NCBI GenBank assembly: GCA_028820845.1
Contig: JAPPII010000007.1
Coordinates: 1 to 54,887, forward strand
Length of the DNA stretch: 54,887 nt
Direction of reading: 5' to 3'
Origin: Candidatus Poribacteria bacterium
GTDB lineage: Bacteria > Poribacteria > WGA-4E > WGA-3G
In this document: positions 25,555 through 34,244 of the stretch, in pieces
How positions within the stretch are numbered: position 1 is the first letter of the stretch
Layout of the letters: each line of letters opens with the position of its first letter
Program-made: the position numbers and the translations under genes
Notes under the pieces: model-generated
Told to the model about the DNA's origin: nothing
Databases searched by the model: none
What the model saw: the letters and a program-made list of their open reading frames with translations, nothing else

Positions 25555-26457
25555 ATGGCAAAAACCGTCTTTTTAGGAGAACATGAACTCACCTTCCCCG
25601 GTCCACACCTCGGTGTGCTTCGGGACTGCAATGACATCCTTGACTCAACAGAAGGTTTACACCAACGGATAGCAGAGGACGGATATTTACTCGTTCGCGG
25701 TTTAATAGATAAAGAAAAGATTATCGCGGGGCGGCGTGCTATCCTTGAATACGCCGATGGCAACGGTAAAGATGACGTTTTCAAGTCCGGCACCGACATT
25801 ATGGAGGCGTTTGCCGGTGATGGGAGTCCCGGACGGACGATGGGCACACCCGCTGTTACACATCATCCGGATGTCCAGGCAGTCTTGGAAGGCGATGAAC
25901 TTTTCAAATTCTTCCGAACCTTTTTCGATGGTGATACCCGAACCTTTGACTACAAATGGCTCCGCTTTATTCGCCCTACCGTCTGGTCGGGACCGCATTT
26001 CGATTTCGTCTATATGGGGCGCGGGTCAGCGCAGCTCCATACCTGTTGGGTGCCTTTCGGGGATGTCCCCGCAACTATGGGAACGTTAACGGTGTTGGTC
26101 GGTTCGCACAATCTCCCGAGTTTCGCACCCATTCGGGATACCTATGGAAGAACAGATGTAGATCGGGACGGGACACCGGGGCATTTCGGACGTGACCCGA
26201 TGGAGATTAGCGATAAATATGGCGGTGAGTGGCAGACTGCCGATTTCGAGATGGGGGATGTCATTGTCTTCACGATGCACACCATGCACACCTCTACGAA
26301 AAACCTTTCTGACCGATGGCGCATTAGTTGTGACATCCGTTTCCAACCCGCAGAAGATCCAATTGATGAGCGATGGGTCGGCAAAAACCCAATTTCGCAC
26401 ACAGGCAGTCAGAAGATTTCGTTTGAAGAAGCAAAAAAGCAGTGGGGATTGGAATAG
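25555..26457 (+). CDS. Phytanoyl-CoA dioxygenase (PhyH) family protein
   Basis: A 300-residue Fe(II)/2-oxoglutarate oxygenase. Ligands: His148-x-Asp150 in SGPHFDFVYMG, a distal histidine in MHTMHTSTKN (His242 or His245), and Arg254/Arg256 in DRWRISCDIRF. I chose the ATG at 25555 because GCGGAGGAAA lies just upstream; an earlier in-frame start at 25507 lacks one. The N-terminal 35 residues are a short extension before the helical HQRIAEDGYLLVRG segment. Substrate unknown. It converges on the aminotransferase gene, with a hairpin between them. Confidence 0.88.
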   Translation: MAKTVFLGEHELTFPGPHLGVLRDCNDILDSTEGLHQRIAEDGYLLVRGLIDKEKIIAGRRAILEYADGNGKDDVFKSGTDIMEAFAGDGSPGRTMGTPAVTHHPDVQAVLEGDELFKFFRTFFDGDTRTFDYKWLRFIRPTVWSGPHFDFVYMGRGSAQLHTCWVPFGDVPATMGTLTVLVGSHNLPSFAPIRDTYGRTDVDRDGTPGHFGRDPMEISDKYGGEWQTADFEMGDVIVFTMHTMHTSTKNLSDRWRISCDIRFQPAEDPIDERWVGKNPISHTGSQKISFEEAKKQWGLE

Positions 26458-26468
26458 AAACAGTTCCG

Positions 26469-26490
26469 GGTGCGGTTGGGAAACCGCACC
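26469..26490. terminator. Bidirectional hairpin between convergent genes
   Basis: GGTGCGGTT-GGGA-AACCGCACC is a 9 bp perfect stem 12 bases after the forward stop and 30 bases after the reverse stop. It lacks a T-tract and may be an interspersed palindrome recruited as a terminator. Confidence 0.5.
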
Positions 26491-26519
26491 TACAGGAAGA
26501 ATACAAGTATGGAATAACT

Positions 26520-27695
26520 TTAACCAAACAATGCCCGTCGAATTTGACGCACCGCCTGACGAATCCGATCTTCATTCTCCACGAGTGCGATCCGAATATA
26601 ACCTTCTCCGTTATGTCCGAATCCCGAACCCGGAGAAACACAGACTTCCGCCTCATTAAGAAGTTTCGTCGCGAAGTCCATAGAGGAGAGATGCCGCCAC
26701 GCTTCTGGTAGAGGTGCCCAGACGAACATAGAAGCCTGCGGTTTTGGAACCTTCCAGCCAATCCGGTTTAACCCTTCGACAAGCACATCCCGACGTTTTT
26801 GATAGACCGCAGCATTTTCCATTACCGTATCTGCCGGTGTACGGAGTGCCATGATCCCAGCAACCTGAATCGGCGCGAAAATCCCGTAATCGTAATATCC
26901 TTTAATCCGAGCCAGTGCTTCAATGATCTCGCGATTGCCAACTGCAAACCCACATCGCCATCCCGCCATATTGTAGGATTTAGACAGCGAGAAAAATTCG
27001 ATACCGACATCCTTCGCCCCTTTTGCTTGTAAGAAACTTGGGGCTTTGTAACCGTCAAAAACGATGTCCGCATAAGCCAAATCGTGAATTACCACGATCT
27101 CTTGACGCTTCGCGAACGCAACAATCTCCTCAAAGAATCCAAGGTCAACCACGGCACCCGTCGGGTTATGCGGGAAGCTTAAGATGAGTACCTTCGGTCT
27201 TGGCCAAATATCGCGTGTGATTTCCGTAAGCGACGGAATAAAAGCGTTCTCTTCAGTGAGCGGAATACTCACAACGCTACCACCTGCAAGCACAACGCTG
27301 TACATGTGGATTGGGAACGTTGGGTTCGGCACCATCGCCAAATCGCCTTCGTCAATTAAGGCTAATGCGAGGTGCCCCAGACCTTCTTTAGTTCCGATCA
27401 CAGAGATGGCTTCTTCATGCGGGTTAATGTGAACACCGAACCGGCGTTCATAATGCCAACTGACCTCCCGACGGAGATTAAAAATGCCCCGCGAAGCGGA
27501 GTAACGGTGGTTCCGAAGTTCCTGTGCTGCTTCAGTCAATTTATCAATGATAGGTTGCGGGGTCGGCTGATTTGGGTTTCCCATCCCCAAGTCAATAATA
27601 TCTATCCCCAGTTGTCGGCGTTCATGCGTGAGTTGTTTGAGTTTGCCAAGCATGTAAGGTGGGAGTCGATTTAAGCGTTTTGAATAGATATTCAT
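26520..27695 (-). CDS. Class I/II PLP-dependent aminotransferase (AlaC/LL-DAP aminotransferase-like)
   Basis: A 391-residue fold-type I aminotransferase. IIDLGMGNPNQPTP near the N-terminus, SFPHNPTGAVVD, DLAYADIVFDG and the PLP lysine Lys239 in SLSKSYNMAGWRCGF are all present, as is the C-terminal arginine region GEGYIRIALVEN. The opening 'YSKRLNRLPPYMLGKLKQL' resembles AlaC-type alanine/glutamate-pyruvate transaminases and aspartate/LL-diaminopimelate aminotransferases. Substrate preference cannot be separated by eye. It lies 56 bases downstream of the sulfatase gene on the same strand. Confidence 0.9.
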   Translation of the reverse strand: MNIYSKRLNRLPPYMLGKLKQLTHERRQLGIDIIDLGMGNPNQPTPQPIIDKLTEAAQELRNHRYSASRGIFNLRREVSWHYERRFGVHINPHEEAISVIGTKEGLGHLALALIDEGDLAMVPNPTFPIHMYSVVLAGGSVVSIPLTEENAFIPSLTEITRDIWPRPKVLILSFPHNPTGAVVDLGFFEEIVAFAKRQEIVVIHDLAYADIVFDGYKAPSFLQAKGAKDVGIEFFSLSKSYNMAGWRCGFAVGNREIIEALARIKGYYDYGIFAPIQVAGIMALRTPADTVMENAAVYQKRRDVLVEGLNRIGWKVPKPQASMFVWAPLPEAWRHLSSMDFATKLLNEAEVCVSPGSGFGHNGEGYIRIALVENEDRIRQAVRQIRRALFG

Positions 27696-27751
27696 TGTTC
27701 CGAAATCCTGGATTTTTTAGATTGTATTAATGAATTTTATTTTTTTCTGTT

Positions 27752-29176
27752 CTATCTGCCATGCTCCCAATATGTCCGTAAACGTTCACCCCAATTCGAT
27801 ATGATCCGTTTCGGACTTGGATGCACAATTTGTCGCCTGTGAAGTTTGGCTTTTTGGATCAGTAGTTTATCTCTACAAATTTTAACGTCTTTACTGTAGA
27901 TCGCGTTTCCTACTAAATTTTCCATCTCGCCGGGGTCATTCTGCCGGTCAAACAACTGTGCAAGCCCAAGTTGTTCAGCATCGGGTCCTGGCGGCGAGAA
28001 ATCTTCTTCCGGTTTTGGTTTATACTCTGTAACGTATTTATACCGTTCACTGACAATTGCGCGTCCCCAATAATTGCTCTCTATATAGGCGTAATCGCGC
28101 CAAGGGACATCTTTTCCTTCCACAATCGGACGGACGCTCATGCCTTGTACCTGTTCAGGCATATCAACATCTGCGTAATCACAGACAGTGGGAAATAGGT
28201 CAACACCTGAAACAAAATGCGTCTTGTTAAGTTGGTTTTTGTCTATAGCAATACCGTCGCTCAAACACGCCACAATGAATGGAACCCGTATGCTTTCTTC
28301 GTAAAGCGTGAATTTTTGGAACATCTGATGACTGCCACACGCCTCACCGTGATCTGCACTGAAGATAATGAGCGTATTTTCGTGCAAGCCCGTTGCTCGC
28401 AGCAGGGCCAGAACCCTTCCGATCTCAGCGTCAACTTTTTCAATGAATCTGTAATAATTCCATCTCAGATAACGCCAATGGGGTTCGTCCCAATCGCGAA
28501 TACCTTTAAGAATAGCGGCGTGAATAAGCGCGTCATCAACTCTTCGACAGACTCGGTGCAGCACTGTCTCCCGTTCATCATAGGCAAAGTTTTCAGGGAG
28601 CGGTGGCAAAGCATCTTCCGAAACAATTCCTTGCTCTACTGGATTAGGAATTCGTTTTTCCTCGTGATTGTGCAGGTATTCGCATACGTCATGCGGATCG
28701 ACGTAACCGATCTGAAGATAAAATGGTTCGTCAGCGTCGTAGTTCGTCAAAAAGTCGGCAACCGCATGTGTGGATGCTGAATCGTAATACGCAGCACCTC
28801 CTGCACCAATATCTCGCTGTCCATAATAAAGCACCTGAAAACTCTCGCGAACATCTCTACCGGGTACATGCCACTTCCCACAGTGGAATGCTCTATAACC
28901 GCCTTCGCTCAGGACCTGTCCTAAATCCCGGATTTCTGGGTGCAGAGATCCGCCGTTGAACGGCACCCCCGTTTCTGAAGTATATAAACCTGTTGCCCAA
29001 CTCGAACGCGCAGCAGCACACACCGGATCCGTACAGAACGACCGCTGAAACGAGGTTCCATTCCGGTGAAGTTCATCTATATTCGGTGTCTGGAGATATG
29101 GATTTCCGTAAGCCGAGAGTGCGTCCCACGAATGCTGATCGGTGTTAATAAAAAGGATATTGGGACGTTTGCTCAT
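27752..29176 (-). CDS. Sulfatase (formylglycine type I)
   Basis: A 474-residue alkaline-phosphatase-superfamily sulfatase that hydrolyses sulfate esters. NILFINTDQHSWDALSAYG carries the metal-binding Asp/Gln. The signature DPVCAAARSSWATG gives Cys53-x-Ala-x-Arg57, where Cys53 would be converted to formylglycine by a sulfatase-maturing enzyme not found in this window. IIFSADHGEACGSH supplies a second metal site. No signal peptide is visible, so the enzyme looks cytoplasmic or uses another export route. The upstream gene ends 5 bases before the start, so the two are coupled. Substrate unknown, though many such enzymes act on sulfated polysaccharides. Confidence 0.92.
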   Translation of the reverse strand: MSKRPNILFINTDQHSWDALSAYGNPYLQTPNIDELHRNGTSFQRSFCTDPVCAAARSSWATGLYTSETGVPFNGGSLHPEIRDLGQVLSEGGYRAFHCGKWHVPGRDVRESFQVLYYGQRDIGAGGAAYYDSASTHAVADFLTNYDADEPFYLQIGYVDPHDVCEYLHNHEEKRIPNPVEQGIVSEDALPPLPENFAYDERETVLHRVCRRVDDALIHAAILKGIRDWDEPHWRYLRWNYYRFIEKVDAEIGRVLALLRATGLHENTLIIFSADHGEACGSHQMFQKFTLYEESIRVPFIVACLSDGIAIDKNQLNKTHFVSGVDLFPTVCDYADVDMPEQVQGMSVRPIVEGKDVPWRDYAYIESNYWGRAIVSERYKYVTEYKPKPEEDFSPPGPDAEQLGLAQLFDRQNDPGEMENLVGNAIYSKDVKICRDKLLIQKAKLHRRQIVHPSPKRIISNWGERLRTYWEHGR

Positions 29177-29181
29177 CTCGC

Positions 29182-29967
29182 TTACCCCATTTTCTCCTTG
29201 AGCACCAACGTCTCGAAAGTGCTTGAAGCAATTGCAACGTTCCCGTATGCATCAAGCCACCAATATGAAGGCAGAAGCCCAATACCGTAGAGGGAATACC
29301 CATTGAGCGGAATGGGGGTCTCTATTGATTCAAGAAAGCCGAGTCTGCTTTTCAGTCTGAGTTGCTCCAGATCTTCCAGCACCGCAATCTCCAGACTGCC
29401 ATCTGATGTTTGAATTGTTTGCACAAGTGCGGGAATTACATCAAAAAGTGCCCAATCGCACGTCAGTTTGACCTCTGCTGCCACCGTTCCAGCACTGACC
29501 TCAGTGCCATTGATGCGAAGTTTCACCTCTTTGTTTACAGTTAGGTGACCATCGCAAGTTGCTCGGGAATATGCATCGCGCCCCCTATTGCGGGCATCAA
29601 CCTGCCAACTGTCCGTGAGTGGGCGGTAAGGTTCATCGTTACAACGGAATTGTAACCGTAGATTTTCACCGCTCGTCGTATTCTCATATTTGACGGAGTA
29701 GTGCCAGAGATTGTTATTGGCTTTGCTCCGCTCGATGATAGCCGTCCCAATACTCAGTTGTCCCTCAGTATCGTCTCTACTATAGCCACGCCAATAATTC
29801 GGTAGGATATTGTAAACGTGCCGGACAGTCTGTCCTGCATCTGTCTGACGCGCACCGGCTTCTGGAGTATATCCACGAAGTGTGCTAATCAATTCCTGAG
29901 CAAATTGCGGATTTTGCGCACCGTAATTATAGTCAAACGACCAGTGCAGCGGATTGCCATCATTCAT
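29182..29967 (-). CDS. Hypothetical protein between nfi and the sulfatase
   Basis: 261 residues, no family recognised. It opens MNDGNPLHWSFDYNYGAQN and is rich in beta-type segments with many aromatic residues (SVKYENTTSGENLRLQFRC, EVKLRINGTEVSAG, YSLYGIGLLPSYWWLD). There is no signal peptide and there are no membrane segments. Cys positions are few and unpaired. Its start is 4 bases after the nfi stop and its stop is 5 bases before the sulfatase start, so it belongs to that transcript. A link to sulfatase substrate recognition is only a guess from position. Confidence 0.7.
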   Translation of the reverse strand: MNDGNPLHWSFDYNYGAQNPQFAQELISTLRGYTPEAGARQTDAGQTVRHVYNILPNYWRGYSRDDTEGQLSIGTAIIERSKANNNLWHYSVKYENTTSGENLRLQFRCNDEPYRPLTDSWQVDARNRGRDAYSRATCDGHLTVNKEVKLRINGTEVSAGTVAAEVKLTCDWALFDVIPALVQTIQTSDGSLEIAVLEDLEQLRLKSRLGFLESIETPIPLNGYSLYGIGLLPSYWWLDAYGNVAIASSTFETLVLKEKMG

Positions 29968-29971
29968 GATG

Positions 29972-30652
29972 TTAAAACAGTAGTGTATTTTGAGGAGTTT
30001 TACCGGATGCGGCGTTGTGCGCGTGGCGGGTTGTCTCAGGCAAACGGTAGCCTCGACAACAAGCCAATGTCAATGTACGTGCTGAATCCAGAGATATCCG
30101 ATGTCCTACGGATACGTAAACTACCCGAACGTTTGTGCGAGTCCGAACAACGGCACCAATCACCTCTCCTTTATCAACGAGGTGGGTGTAAGCACCCTGT
30201 TCTGGTCCCGGTTCTTCGTATCGTCCCCAGAGCCGGGATTTTGCACACCCAATCGTCGGTTTATCCAAAATTAGTCCCAGATGCGATGCCAGCCCGAACC
30301 GTCGCGGGTGTGCGATACCTTGTCCATCAACTATCACCAAATCTGGTTCCGTTTGCAACCGATCGAATGCTGTCAGAAGTGGGGGAACCTCACGAAAGGA
30401 CAACAACCCGGGTATATAAGGAAAACGAACAGCGCACTCTGCCACCTCGCTATCCACCACCTGTAATCCGGGAAAACTGAGGACTACCACAGACGCGAGC
30501 GCGATGTCCTTTTTCAGTCCGATGTCTACCCCAGCAACGGTGTTAATTGTTCCAAACCGGTCTGTCGCAATCACTTCTCTGCGAAGCCTATTTTGAATTT
30601 CCCGTGCTTCTTCAGGTGTAACATCCCATGAATGGAGGGAGCGATACTGCAT
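29972..30652 (-). CDS. nfi: Endonuclease V (deoxyinosine 3'-endonuclease)
   Basis: A 226-residue nuclease that nicks DNA one base 3' of deoxyinosine, in repair of deaminated adenine. Conserved blocks: VAGVDIGLK (first catalytic Asp), FPYIPGLLSFREVPPLL (catalytic Glu and wedge region), IVDGQGIAHPRRFGLASHLG (catalytic Asp with PR-x-G), and PTIGCAKSRLWG. The length agrees with bacterial Nfi. It leads the tight cluster with the unknown protein and the sulfatase. Two bases of the usual 'GVDVSF' are changed to GVDIGL, as often seen outside Proteobacteria. Confidence 0.93.
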   Translation of the reverse strand: MQYRSLHSWDVTPEEAREIQNRLRREVIATDRFGTINTVAGVDIGLKKDIALASVVVLSFPGLQVVDSEVAECAVRFPYIPGLLSFREVPPLLTAFDRLQTEPDLVIVDGQGIAHPRRFGLASHLGLILDKPTIGCAKSRLWGRYEEPGPEQGAYTHLVDKGEVIGAVVRTRTNVRVVYVSVGHRISLDSARTLTLACCRGYRLPETTRHAHNAASGKTPQNTLLF

Positions 30653-30810
30653 ATCTGCCGCTGTTCGTTTTAATGTAAACTTCGTCCTGTCTTACAATAT
30701 CTTGAGCATCTGGAACCAGAGCATAGATTCCCTCTCAAGTGCTCAACGAAATTATAACACAAAAAACTTCAATTGTCAAGCCATTCGGCGTAATATCAAC
30801 ACCGATAGTT

Positions 30811-30963
30811 TTATTTTTTCGGTGTTGTCTTTTCTACTTCAAGTGCATTGGGTTTCGCAATATGTCGGATACCTGCAAAAAATGCGGAGAGCACCAGATA
30901 ACCACCGCCAATGCCGATAAGGGCACCCAAACCACCTATAATAATTTCTATACCGTTAAACAT
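30811..30963 (-). CDS. 50-residue single-span membrane protein
   Basis: A short reverse frame: MFNGIEIIIGGLGALIGIGG, then GYLVLSAFFAGIRHI, then a Lys-ended hydrophilic tail. GAGGAG lies 8 bases upstream of the ATG (minus strand). One glycine-rich transmembrane helix (about 4-31) and a charged tail of about 16 residues are visible. No family is recognised. The nearest downstream gene is nfi, 158 bases away. Good codon composition, a strong ribosome-binding site and a fully hydrophobic helix argue that it is real. Confidence 0.6.
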   Translation of the reverse strand: MFNGIEIIIGGLGALIGIGGGYLVLSAFFAGIRHIAKPNALEVEKTTPKK

Positions 30964-30982
30964 AATGAGTTCTCCTCACTAT

Positions 30983-31009
30983 AAAATTTCTATAATGAAA
31001 AATTTCTAT
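30983..31009. repeat. Direct repeat upstream of the small membrane protein gene
   Basis: AAAATTTCTAT occurs at 30983-30993 and again at 30999-31009, 16 bases apart. On the minus strand this is ATAGAAATTTT twice. It could be an operator or an AT-rich promoter region for the gene ending at 30811. Confidence 0.35.
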
Positions 31010-31360
31010 GATGACCCGCTATGAATTTCCGATATTTTCAATTTAAGCCTGTCACCGAAAATATTGATAAAATAAACGGAAGTATCTGATAATCGGTTTC
31101 AGGTTTATTGTATGAATGCTTACAAAATGATTATTGCAAAAACCATGCCATCACAAAAACGCCAAAATTATGCTAAAATTCGGCAGCAATGTATATTATT
31201 TGACGCAATAAGACGATAATGGAAAGAAAAATGTGGTAAAATCAAAACACCTAACTGTAATTTTGTTAGCGGGGAATCTTAAATCAAACCCGCAAATCCT
31301 GTCTCTATTGTGCATATTTAGATACACAGATCTATAGTTGCGAGGAAGTGAACAAGCCTG
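31010..31360. other. Non-coding, AT-rich gap
   Basis: No gene, no convincing promoter and no strong hairpin recognised. It contains scattered TAAAAT-like hexamers (near 31172 and 31236) and a fragment CCCGCAAATCCTGTC (about 31288-31302) that recalls the AAATCCTG repeats at 24127 and 25362. It separates two reverse-strand units. Confidence 0.5.
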
Positions 31361-32185
31361 TTATTCCTTATGGATGGCTTTAGAGGGATTTCGGTCAAGC
31401 ATGGCGAGAATACTGGAAGGCACGAGATGTTTAATGGCTTCATCTCGTGCCAGCAATTCACGTGCTTCTGTTGAGGACATATAGGCATAAGTATCTGGTA
31501 AGAGAAGACTTGATACGTAAGAAGTATATCGGCGAATCTCTGGTTGTGTCATGAATGACTCTATGGTTTTGATACCTGCTGCTGCCCGATTTGCAACAAT
31601 AAAGCGAGCTGAGATAAACAACTCCTGCAATTCCGCGTGGAAGTTTGTATAGTATTTCGGGTCGAAGATTCTTACTAAGGTATCGTAGCCGACGATAAAG
31701 TGGAACTCAGTCTCGGATGGAAAAATGGCTTTTAAAGCAATAACCTTGTCAATATATCTGCCATGACTTGATACACCAACAGAAAACCTTTGGTGATCGA
31801 TCGCATATTTCTTGAGCGTGACGAGTCTTGCTGCAAGTGGCAAACCGAATATATCTTTATCTACATTCGCTTTCGCAAGGAGTAAGAGGACTTCATCCAA
31901 TTGGTACTTCGTGAGTGTATCCTCTATCATTCGAACATGTGCAAGTGTCAACGGGTTAAAGGATCCTGAAAAGATTCCCAGTTTTTTGGTTTCGCGCGAC
32001 GGAAGTGCAGCGCGGTGAATAAAATCTATCTGCGGGGGAGCAGACGGATCTAACCCCTTAAAAAGTTCAACGAACCACTCATAATCGGGGTGGCGTTTAC
32101 ATTCTTGTGTCAAGAGATTCAATAGTGTCTCCGCCATTTGTTCCGTAGTCCTGCTCACCTTGTGAAAGGCTTTGCTGGCAACCAA
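31361..32185 (-). CDS. Nicotinate-nucleotide adenylyltransferase-like (NadD-type) nucleotidyltransferase
   Basis: 274 residues. From about residue 72, KLGIFSGSFNPLTLAHVRMIE gives the HxGH-type nucleotidyltransferase site in the variant 'TLAH'. VGYDTLVRIFDPKYY and SSTEARELLARDE are the other family blocks. NadD joins nicotinate mononucleotide and ATP in NAD synthesis. The protein has about 70 extra N-terminal residues before the fold and departs from typical NadD in the middle, so a related adenylyl- or cytidylyltransferase is possible. It is last in a four-gene reverse operon, 5 bases after mazG. Confidence 0.75.
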   Translation of the reverse strand: MVASKAFHKVSRTTEQMAETLLNLLTQECKRHPDYEWFVELFKGLDPSAPPQIDFIHRAALPSRETKKLGIFSGSFNPLTLAHVRMIEDTLTKYQLDEVLLLLAKANVDKDIFGLPLAARLVTLKKYAIDHQRFSVGVSSHGRYIDKVIALKAIFPSETEFHFIVGYDTLVRIFDPKYYTNFHAELQELFISARFIVANRAAAGIKTIESFMTQPEIRRYTSYVSSLLLPDTYAYMSSTEARELLARDEAIKHLVPSSILAMLDRNPSKAIHKE

Positions 32186-32190
32186 CAGAG

Positions 32191-32982
32191 TTAGCCAGCA
32201 TCGATTTCCGCTTTTTTGGCTTCTTCCCAGATTGCATCTAAACGCTCTAAGTCTTGCGATTCAAAGTTTGTGCCACGGCGTTCTAATTCTGCTTCCATCC
32301 ATTTAAAGCGCGTTACAAATTTCCGGTTCGCCTGCCGTAATGTCTCTTCAGCTTGAAGATCCATAAAACGACATAGATTAACAATAGCAAATAACAGATC
32401 ACCGAGTTCCATCGCAACTGCTTCTGAACCCTCTGTGTTGATACTAACTTTGACTTCATCAAGTTCTTCTTCAACCTTAGCAATTACATCAGCGAGTTCT
32501 TCCCAATCGAAACCGACGCGCGCAGCTCGACTCTGTATCTTCTGAGCACGAAGTAGTGTCGGCATTGCATTCGGAATTCCGTCAAGCACTGATTCCCGAT
32601 CCGAATAGCCTGCTTCTTGGCGTTTGATTGCCTCCCAGTTTTTTACAACCTCTTCTGAGTTCTCAACATTGACATCACCGAAGACGTGCGGATGCCGTCG
32701 GATAAGTTTTTCTGTTAAGGTTTCAATCACGGCGTAGATGTCGAAGTTCTCGTGTTCCGCTGCAATTTGTGCTTGGAGCATAATATTCAAGAGCAGATCC
32801 CCCAGTTCCTCTTTCAGTTTACTCGGATCGCCTGTATCAATCGCTTCAAGCGTTTCGTAGGTTTCCTCAATAAGCGTCGATTTCAGGGTCTCATGTGTCT
32901 GCTCTCGATCCCATGGACACCCATTTTCGCTTCTTAAGGTGGCTATGACCCCGACAAGTTCCTTGAATAAATCTTTTGACAT
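32191..32982 (-). CDS. mazG: Nucleoside triphosphate pyrophosphohydrolase MazG
   Basis: 263 residues, the length of tandem-domain MazG. Domain 1: GCPWDREQTHETLKSTLIEE with EETYE and the following ELGDLLLNIMLQAQIA (ExxE...ExxD metal site). Domain 2: KVEEELDEVK and ELGDLLFAIVNLCRF. YSDRESVLDGIPNAMPTLL separates them. The enzyme hydrolyses (d)NTPs to NMP and PPi, house-cleaning damaged nucleotides. It is 11 bases after the esterase gene and 5 bases before the NadD-like gene. Confidence 0.95.
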   Translation of the reverse strand: MSKDLFKELVGVIATLRSENGCPWDREQTHETLKSTLIEETYETLEAIDTGDPSKLKEELGDLLLNIMLQAQIAAEHENFDIYAVIETLTEKLIRRHPHVFGDVNVENSEEVVKNWEAIKRQEAGYSDRESVLDGIPNAMPTLLRAQKIQSRAARVGFDWEELADVIAKVEEELDEVKVSINTEGSEAVAMELGDLLFAIVNLCRFMDLQAEETLRQANRKFVTRFKWMEAELERRGTNFESQDLERLDAIWEEAKKAEIDAG

Positions 32983-32993
32983 ATAAATCTCCT

Positions 32994-34244
32994 TTATTTT
33001 ACCCCTATTTTATTTTTCAATGCCTTCATACGTTTCTCTACTTCTGAATAGCGTTCCGCTTCTGTGAAATAGGTGAGATAGAGTTTATACAGCTGCAAGG
33101 CGCGCGTGTAGTTTTTCTGTATTTCTGCCGCGCGTGCACGTTCCTCTAATGCATCTGCTTTCGCATTCAGCAGTTCATAAAGGACTTGCGCTGCCCGTTC
33201 TGCGAAGATACTCCCATTATATGTTTCACGGAGACTTCCTAACGCCTTAACCAATTCGGCATAAGATTTTTTATCTGCCGTCTCTTTTATCAGATTGAGT
33301 TTTGCTTCCGCTTCTGTAGCGAGTCGTTCCGCTGCTTTCTTTGCACGGCGGCACAGTATTGTATCAGGCAAAATCTCCGCAATTTGGCCGTAAAGCCTGA
33401 AAGCTTCACCCATCCTGTCCTCCGTTTCAGCAGTTTCCGCCATCTTGCACCCAGATTCAACCTGTTTTGTTGGTCCATGCGCGATCAGCCATTCTCGGAT
33501 TCTTGTTTTTCTCAACCACTCTGAAGAGAGTTTATGGGTTTCATCTGTCCATGCCTCAAATGTCACATCAGCCCCCCACTCTCGATAAATCTCTGAGGCA
33601 CGTTTGGCGCGCCGATAATGCGGATCATCGAGTGCTCCGACACCAAAAAGGATAGGATGTCCTTGAATCAGCGTTGGCGGCGGTGGATTCCTATCCACAT
33701 CGCGCCTGCCTGCCCCAAGGACAAGCCTCCCCGCTAACCGACCTAACAATTGTTCGCCTAAAACTGTTGTCGAATACCCACCTTGGCTGTAGCCCCCCAT
33801 AAAAATGTAGTCTGTAGCAATGTTCAACCGTGTTGAAAGCAATGTCAGAACTTCCTCAAAGAAGCGTATATCAGCGGCGGTTGCGTCAGGACTAAGCCCC
33901 TTATAGTAAGCGTCAGTCGCGTAGTTCATACCCACAACGATAAATTCTCCTCCTTTTGTTATCTTTTTCAACATCCAGGTCGTTGCTTTTCCACCCCAAC
34001 CGTGGTAATAAAAAATAATAGGAAAAGGACGTTTGTCTGTATAATCGACGGGAACGTAAACCAGAAACGTCTTTTCAGTCTCTGGGGCTGTTATACGGAC
34101 TTCCGTGCCGGGTAACAGTTCGGGTATATCAGCAGCAAGATCACTACAGAGCAAGAACAGTAGAAGGGCACTGAAACACACCATCCGCGTACCATAGTAA
34201 CAACATGAATCGCTATTAGAATAGAGAGGGAGACGTATTTTCAT
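32994..34244 (-). CDS. Secreted alpha/beta-hydrolase (esterase/PHB-depolymerase-like) with helical tail
   Basis: 416 residues. A signal-like hydrophobic segment (MVCFSALLLFLLCSDLAA) precedes a strand-rich part. IIFYYHGWGGKATTW resembles an oxyanion-hole region, and IFMGGYSQGGYST is the nucleophile elbow (G-x-S-x-G). VGALDDPHYRRA and TDETHKLSSEW could supply the acid and histidine of a catalytic triad. Residues about 265-416 are helical repeats of TPR or coiled-coil type with many Ala/Glu/Lys. Its start overlaps the upstream stop by four bases (ATGA), so the genes are translationally coupled. Substrate unknown. Confidence 0.75.
   Translation of the reverse strand: MKIRLPLYSNSDSCCYYGTRMVCFSALLLFLLCSDLAADIPELLPGTEVRITAPETEKTFLVYVPVDYTDKRPFPIIFYYHGWGGKATTWMLKKITKGGEFIVVGMNYATDAYYKGLSPDATAADIRFFEEVLTLLSTRLNIATDYIFMGGYSQGGYSTTVLGEQLLGRLAGRLVLGAGRRDVDRNPPPPTLIQGHPILFGVGALDDPHYRRAKRASEIYREWGADVTFEAWTDETHKLSSEWLRKTRIREWLIAHGPTKQVESGCKMAETAETEDRMGEAFRLYGQIAEILPDTILCRRAKKAAERLATEAEAKLNLIKETADKKSYAELVKALGSLRETYNGSIFAERAAQVLYELLNAKADALEERARAAEIQKNYTRALQLYKLYLTYFTEAERYSEVEKRMKALKNKIGVK

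Noticed and set aside
29818-30480. Forward frame of 220 codons
   Set aside because: Antisense to nfi, which has full family motifs.
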